Origin: Hyaloperonospora brassicae
Lineage: Eukaryota > Oomycota > Peronosporomycetes > Peronosporales > Peronosporaceae
Length of the DNA stretch: 64,000 bases
Direction of reading: 5' to 3'
NCBI GenBank assembly: GCA_947650285.1
Contig: CANTFL010001323.1
Span: 62,001 to 126,000, forward strand
Both the position numbers and the translations under genes were made by a program. Position 1 is the first letter of the stretch. The number at the start of each line of letters is the position of its first letter. The notes under the pieces are model-generated. The model was not told where the DNA came from. It searched no databases and saw only the letters and a program-made list of their open reading frames with translations. Shown piece by piece: positions 1 to 11,295 of the stretch.

Positions 1-1243
1 GGGAAGTGGGGAGCCAACCGAGTCAGACTAGCTCGGGAGATTTGACCCGTCCGTGTTGTCCCGCTCGAGATCGACCGCTCGTCGTCAGCCTAGGTCGGAT
101 GCCCGATCTTCGACTTTAGACTTCTCTCCGGCTGCCCAGGTCGCTTCCGCTTCTTCCGCAGCTACCGCATCAGCTCAAGAACTGTCGCGGTCGCTCTCTC
201 CAGACGCTCCGGAGCCCCGTTATCTTTCGTACCCATACTCTCCGGTCGCAGCTGCCCCCGTGGTTGGAATTCGAGATGATGGAGACGTAGAAGATGTGGA
301 GGCGTCGCCGACAGGGGAAACACACAGCGAGACTGGCTCCGCTAGTCGGCCTCCGGGGTCCACTGCGCTTTCGGATCGCCATTTGTCCGATAGCGAAAAC
401 AGCATCACCCTTCCGACGCGCCAAGTGGCTAACAGAGTCATCTCCTCCGTTGATTTCGACCATCTTCTGCCACTCCAGCAGCCACGGGATCGGTGGATTC
501 CCAATTATCTGGCGCCTTCCCGACGGGTAGCGTCCGAGATCGCTCCCTGGTCAGTTTCGCGGATCGCGATGGTTTGCGTGAGGACCATGACCATTGAGCT
601 GCTGTTTCACCACTACTCCAAGCCCAGGAATTTTCTGTTCTCCTTCCACAGTCATGGGCGAGCTCCGCCGACGGGGACTTGAGCCTCTGGGCTGATTTCG
701 CTGCAGCACATCCAGGCTCTTTACGCTACGGCCACCTGGGACAATATCGTGGTCCCCGTGAACCCGATATCGTTCACCATGACTGGATGGTATCGATACA
801 TGAGTCATCGTTACCTGGAGCTTGAGTCCACTCATCGGCAATCTCTATGGGAATCTACTCATGCTTTACCGATCTCTCTGGCCCAACGACGATCCGAACG
901 ATTTATGCAAACATTCTGGCGTGAACGAAAGCAGCGCCGATCTCGCTTTGAAGCGCGTTGATAGAACTTCTTGAAGTGGATACTTAACGACATGATCTCT
1001 GGCCACTGCGATCTCGACATCTTGCTGGATCCCTTCTTCCTCCACTATCCGCGCCCACATGAAGAAAGAGTTTGGTATCCAGGGTCAGGACACTCTAACG
1101 ACCCAGCTGACTTGCTAGAGGCGTTGGACATGGCCGACCAAGAGGATCCTTGGCGCAACCAGTTCCGCAACGCCTATTGGGATCACCCCGGATCGCAGAT
1201 CCCTCGTCTACAGAACAAGTTCAAGCCTGCTCCATCGTCTTAG
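1..1243 (+). pseudogene. Antisense ORF (aORF) of element A, 3' part, broken
   Basis: Plus-strand frame opposite in direction to gag-pol. From 32 to the stop at 1241-1243 it is one frame interrupted by only two nonsense codons (680-682 and 959-961, both TGG codons in element B). A two-base deletion near 28-29 cuts it from the upstream part. It aligns to 12800-14045 of element B. The C-terminal region (from about 480) is not low-complexity: it carries a conserved block around DRWIPNYLAPSRRVASEIAP, a His-rich segment FHHYSKPRNFLF and an acidic end rich in D/E/W. I recognise no domain. The single reading frame here supports the view that the three overlapping frames in B were once one gene. Confidence 0.6.
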
Positions 1244-1430
1244 TTCAAGATCGGTGCCCAAGCCCGATCGTCTTTCATAATTGTGCAAGTCATTCGATCA
1301 TCGTCTCTTTTCTTAGGTCCTTCATTCTTTGCAACTTCCACGACCTCGATCCTTCTCATTCCACATCATTCAGTAAGGTAATTTACGTGACTATCGCCAC
1401 ACTCATACACAAAAACACCATCCATCAGCC

Positions 1431-1490
1431 TGTGCTACCTCCCAACACATCTTGCGACCTCATCCACCAGCACGTGCTACCGCCTAGCAC
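1431..1490 (-). other. Pair of small hairpins between pol and aORF, element A
   Basis: Two stem-loops lie in the gap between the aORF stop (1243) and the pol stop (1505). In the pol sense they are GTGCTA/TAGCAC (1490-1485 with 1479-1474) and TGTGTT/AGCACA (1449-1444 with 1436-1431). The second keeps pairing through a G.U wobble only on the pol-sense strand. The loops are G-rich (GGCGG, GGGAGGT). The same pair occurs in B and C. The remaining sequence of the 260-base gap shows nothing else recognisable. Confidence 0.5.
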
Positions 1491-1504
1491 ACTTGTTCCA
1501 ACTG

Positions 1505-4500
1505 TTAAGGTTCGTCCAACTTGCCTTCGTGAGACTGCATCGCTTCGAAACGGTTTCGACTCACTCGCTTCCGCTCAAACTCCTGCAAGATCGCCCCACA
1601 ACTCAGATCGGCCTCATCCACCCAACTTAGATCGGGATGTGCCTTCCACTTCACCAGAAACTGTCGATGTACTCGCCCATAACGGGTTTTCCTACCAGAT
1701 CGCACGTCCAATATTTCTTCTACTTTGTACTCTCCTTCCTCAAGCTCACTCTCCCAACTATCTTCTGGCAGCAGAGCCTCATCGAAATTCAAGCGCTCTG
1801 CTTCGTCTATCGTCAGCTGATCCTTCGGCCGTTCAGGGAACGTTTTTACCTTTTTTAGCTTCGATAAATGTACAATCGGAAATAACCGATACGGAGTTCC
1901 GGCGATCTCCAATTTCACAGCGTGACCTCCACATATGTCCGCAACTCGGAATGGACCATGCCACATATGCGCTAGCTTCTTCGCATTTCCCTCTTTGACT
2001 CGATCCAGGTATAACCAAACTTGCGTTCCCACTTCGATCTCATGTTTCTCTACATCTTCATTATGTCGATCTGCCCTCCTTTGGATCGCAGCTCGTAGTT
2101 GATCGTTCACTGCGGATCGAGCTCGCTGGTATTGTCTTTGGATATTATATCTCCACCGCTTCGGATCGCGATCTCTCGTCCTCGTGTTCCTACTGATAAC
2201 GTAGCTTCCAACGTTGATCGCGGGTCCCATCCATGAATCAGATAGAATGGGGTGTTCCCTCGAACTCGATGTTGAGCGGTGTTGATGGCAAATGTGAGCC
2301 GCTCAGCATACTCATCCCAGTCTCGTTGGTCAACTTCAGCCACGTACATCTTAAGCGACCGCGTCAAGGTTTGCACCATTCGCTCGGCTGTTCCATTTGC
2401 TTGTGGCCTGTAAGCCATGGTAGCACGCTGTTTTTGTCCTACGATCCGGCTGAAGGCTCGAAAGAAGTCGGACATAAATCCCGGTTCTCGATCATGCCTG
2501 ATAGCCTCGCTAGCCCCGAAGCGTCGAAACACACATTCTTCGTAATTTTCCGCTATTGTTTGTGCCGTCCGTGAAGAGCTAGCCTTTGCAATTACATATC
2601 CCGAGAAGAGGTCCACCCAAATGAGCAGTTCGGTGTTCCCCTTGATGGACTTGGGCAACGACAGTATATGATCCATTGCTATGATCTGGAATGGATAGGA
2701 TGCGTGTAGATTCCCCGGGGATCTCCCATGAATCATCGGGCTTCCTTTTCCGATTTCACAGTCGATACATTCGCCCACATATCGTTGAACGATCCGGTAC
2801 AGTCCTCTCCAATGGAATCGCGATCTAATCTTCTGATAGGTTCGGCCGATACCCTGGTGGCCTCCTTCTAGACTCGTATGATAGTGGTGCAAGAAGTCTT
2901 GTTGCAACGTCTCAGGGATCACCAACCGCATCAAACCATCACGATCTTCTGACTTTCTTTTCGCCGTGGGGCAGAAAAATAGCAGATCGCTCTCATCGAT
3001 CTCGTACTCCGGCGCCAGTTTTGCGCATACCTTCACTGCTCCCGCGTCCAAGTTTGACACATCGCCACTTAGATACTTCTTGAGATTAATAATCCAACGC
3101 TCTTCATCTTGAGCCTGGACAATCCGTTGAATCCTAATTCGCTGTACTATCTCTTCCTGAATCACTTCAGGTTCATGACGTATCCTCTCGGCCGATCTCG
3201 TGATTGCAGTTACCCGAGCCAGCTGACCATCTTGCTTGGGCTTCAACAATTCGTCGAGACGGTTCAGTGTCATCAGATCTTGCCGATCTTCTTCAGCTAC
3301 AATTGTTCTTCCTTTTTCGCTCTGCAACGCTGTGCTGGCTAGTCGATCTGCGCTCTGATTCCACTCTCGCTTCATATGTAGAAACTCGTGACTAGGCCAT
3401 GACCGCAGCTTCTCCAACGCTTTGTGTCTCAGAAGCTGAAGGCCCGGTGCCTTGCAGTCGATCTCACCGCGCATTTGCCGAATTACCAAATCAGAGTCTC
3501 CACACAGAATTACTCGCCCCCTGTCCAGATCGGCGAGTAACTCAAAGCACAATAGCAATCCATTATACTCCGCTTCATTCACAGTCAAATCGTGAGCATA
3601 TCTTGATTCTGCCGCCACAATCGTCCACTCGAGTAACCTCCATATCACCGCACTGTACGACCCTCCTTTCTTTTTTATCCTCGCCGATCCATCGAAGCTG
3701 GCCACCAGCAACTCCTCATCTGCTTCCACCGTTGGTGGTGGTGTTGCTATCTTGAGTCGGCAGTCTTTACGTGGGGAGATCGCGATCAGCATCTCTTCTA
3801 TTTCATCTCTTGGAGTGATACTCGCTGCCAACATGCCAAGGATTTTTTCCTCTCCTCGCTCATATTTCTTCACCTCCATAGTCCAGTTTGACAACAAAGC
3901 AGCCCACCGTCCTAATCTCCCGTTGAGTCCCCGAGATTGCATCAACCACGCTAACGTAGAATGTCGGGTCAGCACAGTGATCTCTCGCGAAGCAAGCGTA
4001 GTGTATCATACATCTAAGACACGAAGTAGCGCCAGCACTTCTTTTTCCACCGTTCCGTAGTTAAGCCCATTGGGCTTCAACGTGCGGCTTGTAAACGTCA
4101 CCGGATGATACACGCCATCGTACTCTTGTATCAGGGCCGCTGAAACAGCCCACTTGCTAGCATAGACCACAATCACGAGATGGCGATCCGGGTCGAAGTG
4201 TTTAAGCATAGGAGCGATAGCTATCTTAGCCTTTAGCATAGTGAAAGCTAACCTTGGCTTCCTTTCGTCGATCTTCGGTCGACCATTCTTCTCCTGCTGC
4301 GAGCTGAGATTGGCCGATCTCGAAGAAACCTGATTCTCTTAACTCATATAACACCGCGGCGTACACCGCGAAATCTTCAATGAAGCGGCGGTAGTAGTTC
4401 AAACTCCCGAGAAAAGATTGCATAGCTCGTAGCGTGCTAGGAAACGGGATGTTGACCAACGACTCTAAGTTCTTGGGCTGAGCCTCCAAACCATCAATCG

Positions 4501-6858
4501 ACACTTGGTGTCCCAGATAGTCGACCTTACGGCACCCCCAAAAACTTTTTGTGAGACTGATAGAAAAATTCCACTTATCACATGCTTCCAGCAATCGCTC
4601 TACTTTTGCGTACAGAGACTCCCATGAAGTGGCTGGTATGATGATGTCATCAATGTAAGATCGACGTCCCAGTATAGAAGGTCGTCGATCTGTCTCCGGT
4701 TCACCATCTTTGAACACGTCGATCTGGCCATCAGCGGATGATCTCTGGCCAATCTTGAGATATCCATACAGTGCGTTGTCGACCAGACGTTGATAGATTT
4801 GGGGCGCGTTCTTAAGCCCAAAAGGCATTCGTAGCCACTCGAAAAGACCAAACGGTGTGACAAACGCTGAGATCAATTTGGCTCGCTCAGTCATCTCAAC
4901 CACCCAGAATCCACTAGCCATATCCAGCGAACAGTACCATAAAGCTTTATCTAGGTCTTCTAATAGATCGCTGATCAACGGCATGGGATAAACCATTAGA
5001 CGTGTCAGCTGATTCACTCTTCGATAATCAATGCAAAGGCGAATATCCACTCCGTTCTTCTTGATGATCACCACTATCGGAGACGCCCACGGTGACGTGG
5101 ATGGCTGGACGATCTTGGCCGCTAGTAGTCCTTTGATGAGGTCCGATAACTTCTCCCGATATTTTGGTGCGACCGGACGTACTCTTTGCGCTATCGGTGC
5201 TGCCCCACCGACATCAATATCACAGATCGCGCCTCGTGCTGCTGGTGGTAGAGCATTACCTCTACCCATGAGGATGTGACGACTCTTCCAGATCAGCGAT
5301 CTGAGCCGCTGTTGATCAGTGGTGAGAGGCATATCGGGATCGCCGATCTGAATGTCCTCAATCGTAACTTCTTCTGTAGTCGCCGACATTTCTGGTAGTA
5401 CCGCCATGTGTTGCTCGATATCTTCAGCAAACAAATCTCCGCTCTCGTGGTAGTAAACTGGTGTTCCCGCGATCTCGACATCTTCAGTCTTTAACATTGC
5501 TTCTTCCTTAGGCTCTTTCATCTCTCCCGGCTGCTCCGACCTCAGCAGTTTACCGGTCGGATCGGCTTTCGATAGAGACGACATGTCACGTAGCCATTCT
5601 TGATCGATATCGCGATCTCCCTTCGTTGCATGTTGGGTTCCGATCTCATGGTCGTTTTCCATCCACAATAGCTCAGCTCTGTTGACTGTTTCTTCTTTGG
5701 CAACCACAGCATCTGCCTTTTGCGATTCGCCATTGTTAGTTTGGTGCGTTACCGTGGAGATCGCTGGAGATAGGTTCTTCAACGTATCAGACGGTCGTTT
5801 AACGATACGTTTGGGGGTGGCATACGTAGGGCGATCTACCAGTGGGCCGGTATGTTCTTTTGGGAGTTCCTTCACTCGATCCGTCGTAGCCTCATACGCC
5901 AGAGTTTGCCACTCCTTGTACTTCCCCGATCCGACCGTCACGAAACCTTGAGTTCGTGGTACCATATCGCCTTCGGTCCACAAGCCCAATATAGTGTGGG
6001 TGGGCAATATGATCTCACGATCGCCAGTGTTGGTCATCTGCAGGTACTTCCTACTACCAAACCCCGAGATCACTGTAGGTACCCAGTCTGGTCCTCTGGC
6101 GACCCACAACTTCATCTTAGCCCCTCCGATCCCGATCTTCACTTCCCTTGACTCTCCGACCGGGATCACCACATGTTGGTCCTTCGCCGTTATATGTTGT
6201 ATCTTCGATCCGTACGCGGGGCGACGTCCTGCGAGGTGAATGCGGATTTCTTCTGGTAGACATAGCGCACCATCCGCTAGGTCGAGCCGCACTCCGGCAG
6301 GAACCATAAAGTCCATGCCCAGAATCGCTTCTTGCCCTGCCAGATCGCCTACCCACACATTGAAATAGTACACTAACGACCCCGCGAGGGTTACTTTGAT
6401 CTTGGTGCGTCCTATTGTCATGTATGGAGCTTCTCCTATCCCGATACATTCTTGTCGTTGACTCTCGTCAATATTGCAACCGACCTCACGAGCAAAGGTG
6501 GTGTCAATGATCGACACTTCAGCACCAGAATCAAATAGCAGAGTGGCTTTTACATTGTTGATCTTGCCAACAGCTTTCGCTTGTTTGAACCATTTCCCGG
6601 GCGAATAATGTTTCCAGTATCCGCGAGATTCACCGTAAGCGAGCTCGATCTCCATAGTTGGTTCAGATCGCGAGTATTCATCGATCCGTTTCAGATGGGC
6701 CACAGAAGCGACACGTTTTAACTTCGAACGAGATATATTTGTTTCCATATCTGTATCCTGCTTACTCTCGCGATCCGTCTTCTTTTTTTCCACGTATGCA
6801 ATAATGCAGAGCCCAGAACGCTCGGCTCGTACCAGATTCAAACCTGGCGAGCGTCCTA
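1505..6858 (-). pseudogene. pol: Pol of element A (protease-RT-RNase H x2-integrase-chromodomain), broken
   Basis: Same domain order as pol of element B. Open from the frameshift site to 4226, covering protease (DSGA), spacer and reverse transcriptase (YIDD). Lesions relative to B: a one-base insertion near 4249-4251 (GCTAACC versus GCAACC, plus strand); a TGC to TGA nonsense at 4006-4008 inside the first RNase H; and a one-base deletion near 2186-2190 just after the integrase core. The segment 2107-3975 is open and encodes the second RNase H and integrase core. The segment 1505-2230 is open and encodes the integrase C-terminus and chromodomain. The first ~770 codons show no amino-acid difference from B, while the RNase H part differs much more. 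Confidence 0.88.
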
Positions 6859-6865
6859 GTTTAAC
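6816..6865 (-). promoter_or_regulatory. Putative -1 ribosomal frameshift signal, gag-pol, element A
   Basis: In the gag frame the last codons are ATG TTA AAC TAG, giving the heptamer G TTA AAC (6865-6859) directly before the stop. The same heptamer class, GUUAAAC, is a known arterivirus slippery site. Pol is open in the -1 frame across this point. A stem follows at once: nine pairs between 6856-6848 and 6824-6816 (one G.U), enclosing a second small hairpin formed by CCAGGTT and AATCTGG. Slippery site, immediate stop, stem and -1 downstream frame are all seen in the sequence; function is inferred. Confidence 0.75.
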
Positions 6866-9342
6866 ATCTTCTCGGCCTTTTCTGGCAGCATCCCCGCATG
6901 CTTGTTCGGGACATACCACTGGCGGATCATGTTGTAGAACTCCTCCATGGGACACTTCCCCGGGTCGTGCATCTCACCGCAGGCACGGCACACGAAGAAA
7001 CAGTTGTCAGAGGGGTGTCCTTTACGCCCACACTTCTGGCAAGTGAGCCGTTTCCAACAACGGAGATCTCCATGCTTGGTTGATCCGCAATGAGTACACG
7101 GCTTCGATGGCAAATTGCGATCTTGATAGTCTCGACGATTGTTCGGGTCGACCGATCTCGCGTTTGCTGTAACGTCGTTAGGAGATGAACGCCGATCCGT
7201 AGTGGCAGCCACATGGACTGATCTCAATCGATCTTCCAAATCCGATCCGTAAGTGTCCGATCCTGACTCGCTGCTGACATCCTCGGTACGGATCATCCTC
7301 ACCGCTCGTGCAGGCTTAGACAGCGCTGGACCCTGAGTTCCCTTCTGTCTGAACTTGGACGATCCCATCATCACTTTCCCTTGACGCGATCTCCCTTGTT
7401 GATATCCATGCAGTGTCTTTTGCATGGCCTCCGCGTCTTCTACATTCAGCAGTAGCAATTGATTGGACAGATCGGGGTCGTCCAAAGTGTCAATGAAATG
7501 GTTGACATGTTCCTTGCGCGCAGCTGGCAATCCAGTCATCACCGGTATCTTCGCTTCCATTCCCATCACATTAAGCCGATACAGGTACTGCAAAGGATCT
7601 TCCTCCGATCGCTTCTTTGCGTGGTAATACTGTCGGCTCGCGGACATCCCGTGTCCCGCATATTCCACAAGAAAGCTGTTCATCAACTCCTTCCAATTGA
7701 ATCTCGTCGATCTACTCAGCTGTCGGTACCAATAACGGGCGGGGCCCACCATGAGATCACCGAAAACCAGACATCTCTCTTCGTCCGGTGCTTGATCCCG
7801 GAGGAACGCTGACTTCAATTTGCCGATCCAGGTTCGTGCTTTGTCTACTTCCCGATCCTTCCCTGAGAATTCTTTCAGTTCAGAAATCGATGAGATTCTG
7901 ATCCTCTGCGTGATGTTTCCCCCTCCGGCAGTCACACCGGTCGAGGCTACGTGAGGGCGCCGTGGTTCGGGCATCCATAAATCGTCCGGGTCGTATTCCG
8001 CCTCTTGATGGATCTGCTGGTAAGTGTCCGACTTCACCGATTCCATCTCCACATCCGGCATGTCATGGCTTTCGTGCGAGGGATGGAAAAAGGCACGGCG
8101 ATCTGGGTAGTGGGTCGGCTGTCGATTCATTCGCTGAGCTGTACGTTGATCCGCCTCGTACTTCCTCATGGCTGCATTGAAGTGCCGGCTTAGATCGCCC
8201 TCTTCTTGATCATTCAGCCTAGTACGGGTACCGGCCGATCTCTGTGGCATGTCGCTCTTGGCTTGTCCTTTAAAGGCGTCGATCTTGGCTTGGCCGATCT
8301 TGTCCTTTAAAAACATACCGCCAGACGGTCCTAACGACATTCGACGAATGCTGATGGATCCATCTGACTCGCTCTCGGAGTCGTCCGAGGCGTAGCGGGG
8401 CGATCCCACGGCGTGTTCCTGAAGCGAATCAAAAGGTGTCTCGATCTTGTCTTCAGGAGCGTTGGCTTTGCCCACCAGCATTATCATAATCTCCACAAAC
8501 TCGTTCGCCGCGTTCTTCAACTGTTCCAAGCTGCAACTCAGCAGTTCATCTCCATCAAAAGCGTTAGGGCAGACACCCATGTCATCCAACATCTGCAAAA
8601 TCAAATTGATCTCGTCAACTTTGTTGGTCCCCGGAGGTGGGACCGAGATCGGCTTGTCCAGAGGACCGATCAACTTGGGCCTTAATATCTTGAACACTGG
8701 ATCCGTCTTGAGTAGCGTTTTCAAATGGCCATAATAATACTGCCACTTTGCACGGTCCCGCGCTTCGCTGTTCGTCTCCTTCTCCCTGGACGCGATCTTC
8801 CCTGGGTTGTATTCCGTCTTTGGCCTCGCGATCTTACCTGGTGCTTCATCGCATTCCTCTTTGACTCCGGTCTTCGGTTGCACGGTGTGGCCGATCTGTC
8901 GCTCTTTGACGTCTGATCCCACCGATCTCATCTTGGATCGTTCCAATGCGGTCGATCTCGCGGTCGAGTGTCTCGGCTTGAGGTCGGGCGATCTCTCGAC
9001 GAAGGAATAGGGTTTGGCTTTCGCCGATGTGGTTTTCACCATTGGATTTTCATCCAGCAGATCGCTCTTTGCAGAGCGATCTGCGGTGGCCCTCGAAAGG
9101 GCCCTAGGAGGTATTTGAGGTTTATCTTCCAGATCGATCTCTCGATCTTCCTCTTTCATTTTCATTTCATCAGGGCCCCTCCCAAAACTCTGATGATCTG
9201 AGGATCTTGTGTTTCTGCGTGTCTGCGTCGATCCCTCTGTCGCTGACACTTCAATCCCAGGTTCTTGCTTGATCTTGACATCTTCGCCAGTGGACTCACG
9301 GTGAAATCCAGAGGCCTCAGAAGATCCGGGCACGCGCACCAT
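6856..9342 (-). CDS. gag: Gag polyprotein of element A, intact (828 aa)
   Basis: Structural capsid/nucleocapsid protein of the retrotransposon, expected to form virus-like particles and bind the element RNA. It starts at the ATG one base inside the LTR. Residues 1 to about 390 are charged and low-complexity (K/E/S/R rich). About 400-660 is the gag core region, including the stretch around RYWYRQLSRSTRFNW and QYLYRLNVMGME. Three zinc knuckles follow: CX2CX4HX4C at 749-762, CX2CX4HX4C at 768-781 and a shorter CX2CX3HX4C at 785-797. It ends MLN-stop inside a frameshift signal that leads into pol. This is the only uninterrupted gag in the window: B has a nonsense and a frameshift mutation, C is decayed. 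Its length is large for Ty3/gypsy gag. Confidence 0.9.
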   Translation of the reverse strand: MVRVPGSSEASGFHRESTGEDVKIKQEPGIEVSATEGSTQTRRNTRSSDHQSFGRGPDEMKMKEEDREIDLEDKPQIPPRALSRATADRSAKSDLLDENPMVKTTSAKAKPYSFVERSPDLKPRHSTARSTALERSKMRSVGSDVKERQIGHTVQPKTGVKEECDEAPGKIARPKTEYNPGKIASREKETNSEARDRAKWQYYYGHLKTLLKTDPVFKILRPKLIGPLDKPISVPPPGTNKVDEINLILQMLDDMGVCPNAFDGDELLSCSLEQLKNAANEFVEIMIMLVGKANAPEDKIETPFDSLQEHAVGSPRYASDDSESESDGSISIRRMSLGPSGGMFLKDKIGQAKIDAFKGQAKSDMPQRSAGTRTRLNDQEEGDLSRHFNAAMRKYEADQRTAQRMNRQPTHYPDRRAFFHPSHESHDMPDVEMESVKSDTYQQIHQEAEYDPDDLWMPEPRRPHVASTGVTAGGGNITQRIRISSISELKEFSGKDREVDKARTWIGKLKSAFLRDQAPDEERCLVFGDLMVGPARYWYRQLSRSTRFNWKELMNSFLVEYAGHGMSASRQYYHAKKRSEEDPLQYLYRLNVMGMEAKIPVMTGLPAARKEHVNHFIDTLDDPDLSNQLLLLNVEDAEAMQKTLHGYQQGRSRQGKVMMGSSKFRQKGTQGPALSKPARAVRMIRTEDVSSESGSDTYGSDLEDRLRSVHVAATTDRRSSPNDVTANARSVDPNNRRDYQDRNLPSKPCTHCGSTKHGDLRCWKRLTCQKCGRKGHPSDNCFFVCRACGEMHDPGKCPMEEFYNMIRQWYVPNKHAGMLPEKAEKMLN
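9325..9341 (-). other. Primer-binding site of element A, overlapping the gag start codon
   Basis: One base after the LTR, the element strand reads TGGTGCGCGTGCCCGGA. This fits a tRNA 3' end (complement ends in CCA). The TGG uses the TG of the gag ATG at 9340-9342, so gag starts inside the primer-binding site with no leader outside the LTR. The tRNA species was not identified. Equivalent sites are 22132-22148 (B) and 28213-28229 (C, one base different). Confidence 0.6.
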
Positions 9343-11207
9343 TGTGGTGAAGTCGATCTCACAAAATTACTTTAGTGAGTGTCAATCTTCCACTTGCCCA
9401 GACTTGCCGACTCACGGAGGGGGTACTCCGATCCGTGCCTTGCTGTATAACCTTGTGCTCACCTTGTGTACCCGTCGGTTGGGCTGGCTTGAGCTCTTCG
9501 TAACGGCCTTGGGAGATGTCGATCTCGCTGAGAGGTTGGGTTGAGCGTTCGCTTCCGGTGCGGAAATCTTCACACCACGAACGGGGGTTCTGCGATCTTG
9601 ATCTTGAGTCGCGGCAGTCACTCTTGGGCGATGTCGCGATCTCGATCTTGAATCACACCGATCTCGATTTGTCTTCGGGATCGGGGTCTTCGCTGTGCGG
9701 AAATCTTCACTCAGCAAATAATTGTCTTGCGTCGATCTTGCGTTGGGATCGGTCCAATCTAGTCTCGGGATCGGCCGATCTTGCCGGAAGTGCGCAATGT
9801 GGGTAGATCGGTCCTGGGTTTCGCCAAAATGAAACGTGCCGATCTGTCCAGTAAATCAAAACGATCTTGCTCGGTCTTGTCTTGAACGCCTTGTCCCGAT
9901 CTTCTGACCACTTGCGCCGTCTCGCGATCTTGTGTCCAATGTCCTTTTCCTTTTCCTGATGTTGCTGCTACCCTAGCAGTTGAGTTGAGTGTGAGTACTT
10001 GATCGATCCGGGCCAAATATCCCGAGATCGCTCTTCTCGATCTTGGCCAACAATCCAAGATCGGTCTTCTGTGTCCTTGTAACACGCGCGCCTTGACCCG
10101 CCGGGGAAGCCAAATCAATCTTGCCCGGAGAAGAGGGGAGGGGAACGTGCGTCGTGAGCAGAAGAAGTAGAGTTCAAGTCTGTTTATTAACCAACCAAAT
10201 TAATAGCCAACCTATCCTTAAGCCTATTCCCAACCGTAGGTCACTCTCCAAGTCGATATCACCTTTAAGCTTGACCGCCCCTTTGAACACGTGTCGAAAT
10301 CTCGTGACCTGTACTCCAAAGATAGCGCCAATACTCCCGATATCGTACCTAGACACCAAAAAAGGGACCAAATTCCAAATACGGTACCAAATACCCAATT
10401 TTGGTACCGAAAGGTCCAAAATAGTACCCAAATAAGGAATGTGCCTAAATCCATTTTGCGACGTCCATTCGACCGGCTTCCACTGGCTCTTTCGGTCTGA
10501 ACTTTTGGGACATCTCTCATAGACCTTCAACAAGCATTTACATCATCATACGATAGCTCCATCATCGATATATCCATAACCAGCAGGGAACATGACCGAT
10601 CTGATGTCCAATTCGAGATCGAGTAGGCTCGACACAGTGCGATCCGGCCCTATATGTCGTTTCCGTTCATTGTGTGTACTCCAATACCATTCCCAAGGGT
10701 CTATCTGCTCAATGGGACCATCCATAGTTCTTACAACGGTCCCCCGGACTCCCACCAACATCCACAATTCCAGATCGGTCCATAATTAACCTAAATCAGT
10801 ACTTCTTTTGGGAGCCCGGTATAGAATGTCACCGATCTAATAGATTTCAACACCTTTGTCACAGAGTCACTTCGCATCGTCTGGTCCCAGATGCACCTTT
10901 CCCAGAGTAATTCTGCTTCAGATCAGCCGTTTAGTACAATCCAGTCCCTTGTCCCAGATCGCACCGTTACAATCATTCCTTGTCCCAGATCGCAGCATGG
11001 GAATCATCCCTTTTCACGCCCCGTCTCAGATCGTTCGATACCCGTCAGTCTGACGACAGTTGGATCGTATCGTCTTTCTCCGTTGGGATCGCCTCCCATC
11101 TCTCATTGGATCGCCAGGTCCCGTGGTCTAATTCTCCACCAGTAAGTGGCGCCTCAAATATGTGGTCACCGATCCTCGTAGAAAATTTGATTAGTGACTT
11201 TGCCACA
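9343..11207 (-). repeat. LTR shared by elements A (5') and B (3'), 1865 bp
   Basis: Boundaries come from three observations. Sequence shared with the LTR at 22150-24016 stops exactly at 11207/24016. The two ends form a 12 bp imperfect inverted repeat (plus strand TGTGGTGAAGTC at 9343, GACTTTGCCACA ending at 11207). The inner end is followed after one base by a TGG-starting primer-binding site. A purine-rich tract flanks the outer end. The LTR contains an AATAAA signal on the element strand (10183-10188), a GATC-rich stretch (about 9580-10080) and an inverted repeat of GGTACCAAA (10383-10391 with 10400-10408). Confidence 0.85.
10183..10188 (-). terminator. Poly(A) signal AATAAA in the shared LTR
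   Basis: AATAAA on the element strand, in the context GGTTAATAAACAG. The hexamer is present in all three LTRs (22989-22994 in B, 27369-27374 in C) although surrounding bases differ. It would mark the R/U5 part of the LTR and the 3' end of the element transcript. This is inferred from motif and conservation only. Confidence 0.5.
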
Positions 11208-11219
11208 ACCGCCCCCTGC
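11208..11219 (-). other. Polypurine tract of element B
   Basis: The element strand reads GCAGGGGGCGGT directly before the 3' LTR terminus TGTGGC at 11207. Purine-rich sequence in this position primes plus-strand synthesis in LTR elements. Position and composition are the only evidence. Confidence 0.6.
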
Positions 11220-11295
11220 ACTGAAGTCCATTGTACAGCAATTGACCTCAGTGCAGTCACTCATCAACTTTGCTCCAACCACTCAAGTCCATCTC

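Larger units (their letters stand above)
1..11207 (-). mobile_element. Ty3/gypsy LTR retrotransposon, element A (left part outside window)
   Basis: Minus-strand gypsy element. Reading from its 5' end it has an LTR (9343-11207), gag (6856-9342), a broken pol (about 1505-6858) and the 3' part of an antisense gene (1-1243, plus strand). The left LTR is not in the window; by comparison with element B the internal region would extend about 1.6 kb further left. Every part aligns collinearly with element B at an offset of about 12.8 kb. Its 5' LTR is also the 3' LTR of B, so A and B form an LTR-internal-LTR-internal tandem. Such tandems arise by recombination between LTRs of neighbouring copies, or can be an assembly effect. 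Confidence 0.9.

Noticed and set aside
9380..9420. Alternative LTR end near TGGGCAAGTGG on the element strand
   Set aside because: It is conserved but does not end in CA and does not form an inverted repeat with the LTR start. The end at 9343 does both and is followed by a TGG site.
10120..10540. Open frames of 98-126 codons inside the LTRs
   Set aside because: They overlap on both strands in a regulatory region, differ between LTR copies and show no domain.
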